DNA of 41,467 nt, taken from Microvirga sp. Mcv34. GTDB lineage: Bacteria; Pseudomonadota; Alphaproteobacteria; Rhizobiales; Beijerinckiaceae. Below are positions 25,926 to 32,815 of this stretch, in pieces. Where the stretch lies: the NCBI RefSeq assembly GCF_024519725.1, contig NZ_JALJRK010000004.1, positions 1-41,467 on the forward strand, written 5' to 3'. Every line of letters starts with the position of its first letter. Within the stretch, counting starts at the first letter, position 1. The position numbers were made by a program, and so were the translations under genes. The notes beneath the pieces were generated by a model. It saw only the letters and a list, made by a program, of their open reading frames with translations. It did no database searches and was not told the DNA's origin.

Positions 25926-26897
25926 ATGTCATCCCCGCTGGCCAAAATCGACGGCCGTTCCTTTAACGACGAGCAGTTCTTTATAGATCGGGATATCCCG
26001 ACGCCTTCCGATCCCGCACCGAAGCCCGTGGTCGAGCTGAACCAGTCCAGCCCGACCAACCTCCTGCTGCCGCATATCGACGTGAGACTTGACTTCGATC
26101 AGAAGATCTACTGGGCCGCCATGCGTCCGAGCCGGCAACCGGTGATCACGATGGAGCTTCTGCAGGACATGATGTGCGTGCAGGAATCCGTGCGGGCAAT
26201 CATGGAGGAGGGAAACCGCGAGCAGCATCAACACCTCGAATACTTTGTTGGCGGCTCCCAGACGCCAGGCGTGTACAACTTCGGCGGAAACTTGGCGTAT
26301 TTCGCGGATTGCATTCAGCGCAGGGATTCTGAAGGCTTGCGGGAATACGCCTATGCCTGCATTGATGTGGTGTACGGAAATTCGGTGGCGTTCCGTACGC
26401 CCCTTATCACGATCGCACTCGTACAGGGCGATGCGTTGGGTGGTGGGTTCGAATGCGCCCTGTCCTTTGATGTGCTCGTCGCAGAGAAAAGTGCGAAGAT
26501 GGGCCTGCCCGAGGTGCTGTTCAACCTGTTCCCAGGCATGGGCGCCTACAGCTTCCTCTCGCGGAAGATTGGAAGGACAGCGGCCGAGAGGATGATCATG
26601 AGCGGGAAGGTCTATACCGCCGAGGAATTGCATCAGCTTGGCGTCGTCGATGTGCTTGCCGAGGATGGCCAGGGGGAGAATGCAGTCAGAGACTACATCG
26701 CCCGCAATCGGCGCAAGCAAAATGCGCACAGGGCGATCTACCGCTCGAGGAGGCGGATCGACCCGGTCACTTATGAAGAACTGAGGGACATTGTTGACAT
26801 CTGGATCGAGGCCGCCATGAATCTCGACGAGCAGGATCTACGCAAGATGATGCGGCTTGTGACCGCGCAAGAGCGACGTCTAGACAAACCTGAATAG
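25926..26897 (+). CDS. rpfF: RpfF-type DSF synthase (crotonase superfamily)
   Basis: 323 residues from ATG 25926, preferred because GGAG lies 6 bases upstream; the same frame is open from ATG 25848, which would add 26 residues. RpfF acts on acyl-ACP as dehydratase and thioesterase to release cis-2-unsaturated fatty acids (diffusible signal factor). Diagnostic segments are VYNFGGNLAYFADCI, IALVQGDALGGGFECALSFD and KMGLPEVLFNLFPGMGAYSF. The two glutamates (E176 and E196 here) are 20 residues apart, matching catalytic Glu141 and Glu161 of Xanthomonas RpfF. The C-terminus (EIWIEA-like: DIWIEAAMNL, RLVTAQERR) also matches. The extra N-terminal ~45 residues are variable. It is divergent from the kinase/GGDEF-EAL operon. 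No RpfB-like acyl-CoA ligase is nearby. Confidence 0.92.
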   Translation: MSSPLAKIDGRSFNDEQFFIDRDIPTPSDPAPKPVVELNQSSPTNLLLPHIDVRLDFDQKIYWAAMRPSRQPVITMELLQDMMCVQESVRAIMEEGNREQHQHLEYFVGGSQTPGVYNFGGNLAYFADCIQRRDSEGLREYAYACIDVVYGNSVAFRTPLITIALVQGDALGGGFECALSFDVLVAEKSAKMGLPEVLFNLFPGMGAYSFLSRKIGRTAAERMIMSGKVYTAEELHQLGVVDVLAEDGQGENAVRDYIARNRRKQNAHRAIYRSRRRIDPVTYEELRDIVDIWIEAAMNLDEQDLRKMMRLVTAQERRLDKPE

Positions 26898-27140
26898 ACG
26901 GCAGCTTGGACGTCATGGCGATCAGCGGTCCGTCTATGGCAGGACATGCGCGGGCAGCGGCCGACATTACTTGAGCAGGGGGGGCATCCCCAGAGTAAGG
27001 GCTCTCGGCCAGGGGGAACTCCACGCGCTCAGGCTATGGAGATTGGTAGGGCTGATACACAACGCGCCCGTTCCAGGCACCTTTGAACGGCCAAGCTTAA
27101 CGATTCGTACGCAGGCACGACGTCTGGCCTGCCATACTCC

Positions 27141-27467
27141 TCAGGACAGATGCTGCGCGAAGTGCTTGTTCATCTCGAACATGCTGACCTTGTTCTTGCC
27201 GCCGAAGACCGGCCGGAGCTTGTCATCGGCCAGGATCTCGCGCTTGTTCGTAGGGCTCTGAAGGTTGTTCGCTTTGATGTACTCCCACACCTTGCCCACT
27301 ACTTCCGTGCGGGGCACGGGAGATGAGCCGACAACGGCCGCAAGCTCACTGAACGGTCGTAGCGGCTTCGCCAAAGCGGGGTTCGGCTTCTTGGCTGCTT
27401 TGGCTTCGGTCGTTGAAGATTCTAAACTGTGCCTCGCTGGCACGTATAGCAGCCAAGGGCGGGACAA
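27141..27467 (-). CDS. SWIB/MDM2 domain protein
   Basis: 108 residues. From about residue 29 it matches bacterial SWIB/BAF60b proteins: KPNPALAKPLRPFSELAAVV, VPRTEVVGKVWEYIKANNLQ, REILADDKLRPVFGG and the C-terminal NKVSMFEMNKHFAQHL. The domain is shared with eukaryotic chromatin remodelling and MDM2 proteins; stand-alone copies occur in chlamydiae and many alphaproteobacteria, with no settled role. The first ~20 residues (MSRPWLLYVPARHSLESS) do not look like the family and no ribosome site precedes the ATG, so the true N-terminus may be shorter or damaged by a frameshift. Confidence 0.8.
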   Translation of the reverse strand: MSRPWLLYVPARHSLESSTTEAKAAKKPNPALAKPLRPFSELAAVVGSSPVPRTEVVGKVWEYIKANNLQSPTNKREILADDKLRPVFGGKNKVSMFEMNKHFAQHLS

Positions 27468-27552
27468 TCACCAGAAGGGCCTGAACACTTCCTCAACTCC
27501 GCTCTAAGCGTCCAAATGAGAGAATGAAAATTTCCATTGAAACGTTTGATCG

Positions 27553-27822
27553 TCACCAGCCACGACGTTTGCCTGTTGGCTTGGCCATCATCTGTCGCAT
27601 CGCTTCCTCGGCGCGGGCTCTGGCTTCTGCGTCGTCACTGAGATTACGGACGTCAGACGATGCTTCCTGTTGATCAATGCCGTTCTTGCGGGAGCGCCAT
27701 TGCTTCGCCTGGGCCGCGGTCGCAGCAGCGTTGGCCAGCTTCTCCAGTCGATCGAGCTGCGGCGTGCTGGGTTTAGCATTGGGTTCAGGCTGATCGTCCT
27801 CTCGGTCGGGGCTCTCTGTCAT
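27553..27822 (-). CDS. Small charged hypothetical protein
   Basis: 89 residues from ATG 27822, with AAGGAAG about 7 bases upstream. A preceding TTG is in frame but less likely. The protein is hydrophilic, with an acidic start, a helical Ala/Gln/Lys middle (LEKLANAAATAAQAKQW) and a basic end (MAKPTGKRRGW). No signal peptide, membrane segment or known domain is visible. It lies 85 bases upstream of the SWIB gene on the same strand, so the two could be cotranscribed. Function unknown. Confidence 0.5.
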   Translation of the reverse strand: MTESPDREDDQPEPNAKPSTPQLDRLEKLANAAATAAQAKQWRSRKNGIDQQEASSDVRNLSDDAEARARAEEAMRQMMAKPTGKRRGW

Positions 27823-28361
27823 CAATCCACTTCCTTAAAGCGCGGCACAGCCAGCTATGCTACGCCGCGACACGGTTCAATTTCATAGGAACAGGTTAAC
27901 CCCGTCTTAACCATAAAGGTCCGACCTAAGCTGATGCGAGATGACGACGCTGCTACCAGATTGGCAGCTTCCAGATGCCGATTTGGTAGTACTGTTCGGT
28001 GCTCGAAGCGGACGGGTAGTTCGAATGGCTGGCTTCCTGGAGAGCCCCTGCGGCAAATGCTTCAACCTGTGCCCTGGCGCGTGTATCGGCACCGCTAGGT
28101 CATATTTCATCGGAGATGAGGGCGTCTGACAAGGCGAACACGTAGTTGAGATTCCCTGAGGCGGGTCAGGAAGGTCCGAAACTGGCACGTTCCGGACTTA
28201 ACTCTCAGGACTGCTCACCTCGTCAAAGCGGACTTTTGATAGCGGTTGAGAGCCCAGCTGCCGCACTCACCTAGTGGCACCAATAGAATTCGATCGCTGG
28301 CCAAAGATGGTTCTCGACGGTTCGGTGCAGACATTGATTCAACTGGAAAATCTTTCGATGA
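27823..28361. other. Non-coding or decayed stretch
   Basis: I recognise nothing in these ~540 bases. A 62-codon frame at 27941-28129 has no family resemblance and no clear ribosome site. The first ~80 bases should contain the promoter of the minus-strand hypothetical gene and look AT-richer. Confidence 0.4.
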
Positions 28362-28766
28362 TCAGTTCTGTAGCATCACCAGCTCCACCCGATCCGCCAG
28401 AAATTTGGTTCTAATGAACTGCACAGGCTTGCCTTCCAAGTCCAGCTCGATTGCCTTGCTGATCAGGACGACGGCATCCGTTGCGCAACTCATGAGTTCG
28501 GCGTCCTTAGCGGAAATGCGCTCTGGTGCCGACGCGACAATCAAGGACAGCAGCCGGGACAGAATCTGCCGATCCGTGCCTTCTGCGCTTTCGCGGACTT
28601 CCTTTCGGATCCGGACGATGGTGCGATGCCATTCGGGGACTACACGAGACGGGGGCCTCGGACCACAACGGCAGCTCCCGCAATTTCTACACCTTGAGAT
28701 GGCTCTAGAGGTCGCATAGAGCAGGAGCGTGTTCCAGGGCGCAGTGATCGCGGACAGGCCGATCAT
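28362..28766 (-). pseudogene. GntR-family (UTRA domain, PhnF-like) regulator fragment
   Basis: The last ~70 codons (28577-28362) read TDRQILSRLL, AVVLISKAIELDLEGKPVQF and IRTKFLADRVELVM, matching the end of UTRA effector-binding domains as in PhnF/HutC regulators. Upstream codons are Cys/Arg-rich and do not resemble the family, and no GntR winged-helix domain is found on this strand. An intact regulator has about 240 residues, so this is a 3' remnant at the right-hand side of the accessory block. Confidence 0.5.
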
Positions 28767-29220
28767 GAGGCCACTTGCTGTCCCGCATTGTCGAGCAGGC
28801 TCTCGATGAGGAAATCGATAAGCACGGCTTCAACGCCAGCCGTGAGACAGTCTTGTTGAGGGCGTCCGAAGCTGCTGGCCACAGCAGCCTCCCGATTCTG
28901 AGGTATTATCTGAACCTCCACCTAAAGCGTCGGCTGAGGCAGACTGGTCCCGGACGTTTACATGATCTACGCGAGAAAGAAATCGCCGTGCGCCGCGCCC
29001 TCGACCATAGTGAGCTCCGCTTGACGTGGCAATGAGTTGATGCAGGAGCTGGCTCGTGCCGGGCGGACACAGGATCATAGTGACACTTACGGCAATCAGC
29101 CGGCACTTGCAACCTGTAGTAGATTAATTCGGGGAGTTGCCCAAACATAATGGAGGAAGAGGTCCGGGGACGAGCCTGAACAGGCTCGACAGCAAAGCTG
29201 ACATCCGACACAACAGTCCC
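28767..29220. other. Right edge of the accessory block, no recognised gene
   Basis: An open frame at 28775-29035 (plus strand, 86 codons, helical character) has TTG as first start and no family resemblance; it could be a remnant. From 29164 the sequence is the right copy of the flanking repeat leading into the GNAT gene. No terminator or promoter was identified with confidence. Confidence 0.4.
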
Positions 29221-29230
29221 ATGAGCCTCG
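29164..29230 (+). repeat. Right copy of the island-flanking direct repeat
   Basis: Gap-free match to 11944-12010 at 55 of 67 bases by eye. It contains the same GACGAGCCTGAA, TCCGACACAAC and CCCATG blocks. Here the ATG is the start of an intact GNAT gene, so this copy is the functional junction. Confidence 0.8.
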
Positions 29231-29703
29231 TCATCCGCAAAGCCGAAGAACGCGACGCTTCGGTCGTCTTCACCTTCATCCGCGAACTCGCCGAGTACGA
29301 ACGGCTGGCCCATGAGGTCGATGCCACCGAGGGCGATATCGCGAAGGCGCTTTTCGGCGAGAACCCGCGGGTCTTCGCCGATATTGCCGAATGGAACGGT
29401 GAACCCGTCGGCTTTGCCCTGTGGTTCTACAACTTCTCGACCTTTTGCGGGCGCCATGGGATCTACCTGGAGGATCTCTTCGTCACGCCTGCCTTCCGCT
29501 CCAGGGGGATCGGCAAGGCCCTGCTGAAGCATCTCGCCCGCCGCTGTGTCGACGAGGGTCTGACTCGTTTCGAATGGTGGGTCCTTGACTGGAACGAGCC
29601 GGCCCTGGGTGTCTACCGCTCCATCGGAGCCATCCCGATGGACGAATGGACGGTGCAGCGGATGACCGGGGACGCCCTGAGGCGCTTGGCGGAGGAAACA
29701 TGA
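29221..29703 (+). CDS. GNAT family N-acetyltransferase, diamine-acetyltransferase-like
   Basis: 160 residues. The GNAT core is clear: LEDLFVTPAFRSRGIGKALL holds the acetyl-CoA pyrophosphate loop (RSRGIG), and RFEWWVLDWNEPALGVY and IPMDEWTVQRMTG are typical of the spermidine/thialysine acetyltransferase (SSAT-like) branch. The substrate is probably a small amine, but this is inference. The start at 29221 was chosen because the frame upstream is the flanking repeat and the protein then begins as the family does (MSLVIRKAEERD). Its last codon overlaps the folA start (ATGA). It belongs to the backbone cluster and was probably next to DUF2293 originally. Confidence 0.85.
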   Translation: MSLVIRKAEERDASVVFTFIRELAEYERLAHEVDATEGDIAKALFGENPRVFADIAEWNGEPVGFALWFYNFSTFCGRHGIYLEDLFVTPAFRSRGIGKALLKHLARRCVDEGLTRFEWWVLDWNEPALGVYRSIGAIPMDEWTVQRMTGDALRRLAEET

Positions 29704-30212
29704 CCCTACCTCTCATCCTCGTCGTCGCGGTTGCCGAGAACGGCGTCATCGGGCGTGACAACCAACTGCTCTGGCGCATCAAGACCGATCTCGGGCGCTT
29801 CCGCAGGCTGACCATGGGCAAGCCGATGATCATGGGCCGAAAGACCTTCCAGTCCATTGGCAAGCCCCTGCCGGGCCGGGAGACGATCGTGCTGACCCGC
29901 GATGCCGGCTTCGCGGCCGAGGGCGTGCATGTGGTCCATACCTGGGACGAGGCGGTCGCCAAGGGCGAGGAACTCGCTGGCCGGATGGGGACCGATTCCG
30001 TGGCCGTAGCAGGGGGGGCGGAAATCTATGCCCTGGCGCTGCCGCATGTCCAAAGCATCTTTATGACGAAGGTTCAGGTTGCCCCCGAGGGGGATGCCGT
30101 CTTTCCTGATTTCGACCGGTCACGGTTTCGTGAAACGAAGCGCGAGGATCATCCCAAAGGGCCCGATGACGAGCATCCGTTTACCTTTATTGACCTCGAA
30201 AGGCACCCCTGA
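29700..30212 (+). CDS. folA: Dihydrofolate reductase
   Basis: 170 residues from ATG 29700, overlapping the GNAT stop by 4 bases, with GGAGG upstream. It reduces dihydrofolate to tetrahydrofolate with NADPH. The landmarks are VAENGVIGRDNQLLWRI, active-site D30 (KTDLGRF, equal to Asp27 of the E. coli enzyme), MGRKTFQSIGKPLPGRETIV, the NADPH loop VAGGAEIYALAL, and DAVFPDFDRSRF. It functionally complements thyA, whose product pool it recycles; the 18-kb gap between them reflects the accessory block. Confidence 0.96.
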   Translation: MTLPLILVVAVAENGVIGRDNQLLWRIKTDLGRFRRLTMGKPMIMGRKTFQSIGKPLPGRETIVLTRDAGFAAEGVHVVHTWDEAVAKGEELAGRMGTDSVAVAGGAEIYALALPHVQSIFMTKVQVAPEGDAVFPDFDRSRFRETKREDHPKGPDDEHPFTFIDLERHP

Positions 30213-30347
30213 CCTTGTCCAAGGTTGACGAAGGCTCGCACAATCCCCAAGTCGCAGGCTTGACAGGCGGAAGAGGCAGCACCCACAACCGTCTGATCTC
30301 TCAACGGCCTTCCAGGCCGATCATGAAAAAGCGAGGAACGGCGTCTA

Positions 30348-31493
30348 ATGCCTTGGAGTAACCAAAGCGGCGGCGGTGGCCCCTGGGGTCAGCGTGGCGG
30401 ATCGGGAGGCGGCAAGAGCCCTTGGGGCTCCGGCGGCCCGCAGGGCAACGGAAATCCCCCCGACCTTGAAGATATCCTGCGCCGCAGCCAGGATCGCCTG
30501 AAGGATTTCATTCCAGGCGGCTCCATGGGAGGCAGAGGGCTCATCATCCTCGTCCTCGGCGTCATCGCCGTCTGGCTTCTGACCGGATTCTATACGGTGC
30601 GGCCCAATGAGGTCGGCATCAACATGATCTTCGGTAAATACACCGGGACCTCCGGCGAGGGTCTTCGCTATAACCTGCCTTACCCCATCGGCCGGGTGAT
30701 GAAGCCCAACGTCACGGCTCAGCAACGGGTCGAGGTCGGCTATCGTTCCACCCCGACGGGGCAGGGGCGCGCCCGCGACGTGCTCGAGGAAAGCCTCATG
30801 CTGACCGCCGACGAGAACATCGTCGACATCGACTTCGATGCGGTCTGGCAGATCAATCCCGCCCGTCCGCAGGATTACGTCTTTAATCTCCAGAACCCCG
30901 AGGGCACCATCAAGTCCGTGGCCGAAAGCGCCATGCGCGAGGTGATCGGCCGCCGCAACATCCAGGCCATCCTGACCACCGAACAGGCCAGCATCGCCCA
31001 GGAAGTGCGCCAGATCATGCAGCAGGCCCTGGACGCCTACGGCGCCGGCGTCCTGATCAACGTGGTCCAGCTCCAGGCGGCCCAGCCACCGGCGGATGTC
31101 CGCCAAGCCTTCTTCGACGTGAACGCCGCCCAGCAGGATGCGGTCCGCGTCCAGAATGAGGCCGGCGCCTTCGCCAGCCGCGTGGTTCCCGAAGCCCGAG
31201 GCGAGGCGGCCCGCACGGTGCAGCAGGCCGAGGCCTATCGGGAGCAGTCGGTCGCCGACGCCACCGGTCAGGCGGCCCGCTTCCGCCAGGTTTATGAGGA
31301 GTACCGCAAGGCTCCGGCCATCAGCCGCGAGCGCATCTTCCTCGAGACCATGGAGCGCGTCTACGGCGGTGTCGACAAGATCATCGTCGACCAGAACGGC
31401 CAGGGCGTCGTGCCCTTCCTGCCTCTCACCCAGCAGACCCAGCGCCCGCAGCCGCAGGGCAATGCCGCGAACCCGCAGGGAGCTACACGATGA
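30348..31493 (+). CDS. hflK: FtsH protease regulatory subunit HflK
   Basis: 381 residues. A Gly/Pro/Trp-rich cytoplasmic N-terminus (MPWSNQSGGGGPWGQ...) precedes one membrane helix (about 63-82, LIILVLGVIAVWLLTGF) and a periplasmic SPFH/band-7 domain (YTVRPNEVGINMIFG onward). An Ala/Glu/Gln-rich coiled region and a Pro/Gln tail complete it. HflK and HflC form a large membrane cage around FtsH and restrain its proteolysis of membrane proteins. GAGGAA lies about 9 bases before the ATG. The stop overlaps the hflC start (ATGA), so the pair is translationally coupled. Confidence 0.95.
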   Translation: MPWSNQSGGGGPWGQRGGSGGGKSPWGSGGPQGNGNPPDLEDILRRSQDRLKDFIPGGSMGGRGLIILVLGVIAVWLLTGFYTVRPNEVGINMIFGKYTGTSGEGLRYNLPYPIGRVMKPNVTAQQRVEVGYRSTPTGQGRARDVLEESLMLTADENIVDIDFDAVWQINPARPQDYVFNLQNPEGTIKSVAESAMREVIGRRNIQAILTTEQASIAQEVRQIMQQALDAYGAGVLINVVQLQAAQPPADVRQAFFDVNAAQQDAVRVQNEAGAFASRVVPEARGEAARTVQQAEAYREQSVADATGQAARFRQVYEEYRKAPAISRERIFLETMERVYGGVDKIIVDQNGQGVVPFLPLTQQTQRPQPQGNAANPQGATR

Positions 31494-32425
31494 ACGGTTC
31501 GACTCTTCGCACGGGCCTCCTGGTCCTCGTGGCCCTGGTCGCGATCGTGCTCTACAGCTCGGTCTTCATCGTCCAGCAGACCCAGTATGCCCTGGTGCTT
31601 CGCTTCGGTGCCGTGCAATCCGCCATCTCGGAGCCCGGCCTGAAGTTCAAGATGCCGCTGGTCGACGCCGTGACCTATTTCGAGAAGCGCGTGCTTGACC
31701 TCGACCTGCCGGTCCAGACCCTTCTGTCGGCCGACCGGCAGAACCTGGAGGTCGATGCCTTCACCCGCTATCGGATCGTCGATCCGCTGCGCTTCTACCA
31801 GGCGGTCGGCAACATCGCTTTGGCAAACCAGCGCCTGCAGAGCTTCACCAACTCGGTCATGCGTAACACGCTGGCGAGCGCCTCCCGCGATGCCATCGTC
31901 CGTACCGAGCGTGCGGACCTGATGAACCGCATCCAGGCCGACGTGAACCGGCAGGCGGCGAGCCTGGGCATCGAGATGATCGACGTGCGCCTCACCCGGG
32001 TCGACCTGCCTGCGGCAAACAGCCAGGCGGTCTACCAACGCATGCGAACCGAGCGTGAGCGCGAGGCGGCGGATCTGCGCGCCAACGGCCAGCAGCAGGC
32101 CCAGACCATCCGGGCCCGCGCCGAGCGCGAGGCCACGATCATCCGGGCCGAGGCCAATCAGCGGGCCGAGGAACTGCGCGGTCAGGGCGATGCGGACCGG
32201 AACCGCATTCTGGCCGAGGCCTTCGGGCAGGATCCGGAATTCTTCGCCTTCTATCGCTCGATGCAGGCTTACGAGGCCGGTCTCAAAGGAAGCGAAACCC
32301 GCCTCGTGTTGAGCCCGGATTCGGATTTCTTCCGCTATTTCAACGACCCGACCGGGCGTGGGAATGGCAGAGGCGCCACCTCCCAACCAGCTCCAGCGCC
32401 GGCCCAACCGGCCCCAGCCCAATAA
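31490..32425 (+). CDS. hflC: FtsH protease regulatory subunit HflC
   Basis: 311 residues. An N-terminal membrane helix (about 6-27) is followed by the SPFH domain (SVFIVQQTQYALVLRFGAVQ; RVLDLDLPVQTLLSADRQNL) and the Arg/Glu/Ala-rich helix (RTEREREAADLRANGQQQA) ending near FYRSMQAYEAGL and LVLSPDSDFFRYF, all typical of HflC. The tail is Pro/Ala/Gln-rich. It partners HflK in the FtsH-regulating complex and is coupled to it by a 4-base overlap. The DUF2065 gene follows 7 bases after the stop. Confidence 0.95.
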   Translation: MNGSTLRTGLLVLVALVAIVLYSSVFIVQQTQYALVLRFGAVQSAISEPGLKFKMPLVDAVTYFEKRVLDLDLPVQTLLSADRQNLEVDAFTRYRIVDPLRFYQAVGNIALANQRLQSFTNSVMRNTLASASRDAIVRTERADLMNRIQADVNRQAASLGIEMIDVRLTRVDLPAANSQAVYQRMRTEREREAADLRANGQQQAQTIRARAEREATIIRAEANQRAEELRGQGDADRNRILAEAFGQDPEFFAFYRSMQAYEAGLKGSETRLVLSPDSDFFRYFNDPTGRGNGRGATSQPAPAPAQPAPAQ

Positions 32426-32432
32426 GCGCCTG

Positions 32433-32624
32433 ATGTTGGATTTGATTGCAGCCCTCGGCCTCGCTCTCGCGGTCGAGGGCATTTTGTTTGCCGCCTTCCC
32501 AGACGGCATGCGCCGGGCCATGTACGAGGCGGCCCACAGCCCGAGCGACCAGATGCGGATCGTCGGGATCATCTCCGCGTTGATCGGCGTCGGCGTGATC
32601 TGGCTGGTACGGCACTTCAGTTGA
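32433..32624 (+). CDS. DUF2065 family small membrane protein
   Basis: 63 residues from ATG 32433, the usual family size; the frame is open further upstream inside hflC but that part is Pro-rich and unlike the family. Two membrane helices (LDLIAALGLALAVEGILFAA and IVGIISALIGVGVIWLV) flank the conserved loop FPDGMRRAM. DUF2065 genes regularly follow hflC, but the function is not known. No clear ribosome site is seen, so translation probably depends on coupling to hflC. Confidence 0.85.
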   Translation: MLDLIAALGLALAVEGILFAAFPDGMRRAMYEAAHSPSDQMRIVGIISALIGVGVIWLVRHFS

Positions 32625-32815
32625 AAACGCATTCTGCGGACCTCAGGGCCCGCCCGAATGAGACGCTCTTCAAGGCGTGGGGTATCGACTTGGATACCGA
32701 AAGCGCGCGACCGCTTTTGGGCCCGGTACGCTCCGCCAAGCTTCCGCCGCAATATCCGCTTGAATGGCGGGGCCAGATACCAATCTATATGCGTATTCTC
32801 CGAGAGAGGTTTTCG

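Larger units (their letters stand above)
12003..29190. other. Accessory block (genomic-island-like insertion)
   Basis: A 17-kb segment lies between two copies of the DUF2293-GNAT junction and interrupts the thyA-DUF2293-GNAT-folA-hflKC order expected in related genomes. It carries gene remnants at both ends, a transposase remnant, several long low-GC non-coding stretches, a glucan-synthase operon and a DSF signalling module. No integrase, intact transposase or tRNA target is seen, so the mechanism of entry is open; the outer limits are uncertain to about 60 bases. Confidence 0.7.

Noticed and set aside
28775..29035. 86-codon plus-strand open frame at the right edge of the block
   Set aside because: Only a TTG start, no ribosome site and no family resemblance; possible remnant but not supportable as a gene.
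12003..29190. Integrase-mediated island with a tRNA or tmRNA attachment site
   Set aside because: No integrase gene and no tRNA were found, and the flanking repeat is a gene junction rather than an RNA-gene 3' end; ssrA lies 1.3 kb outside the repeat.
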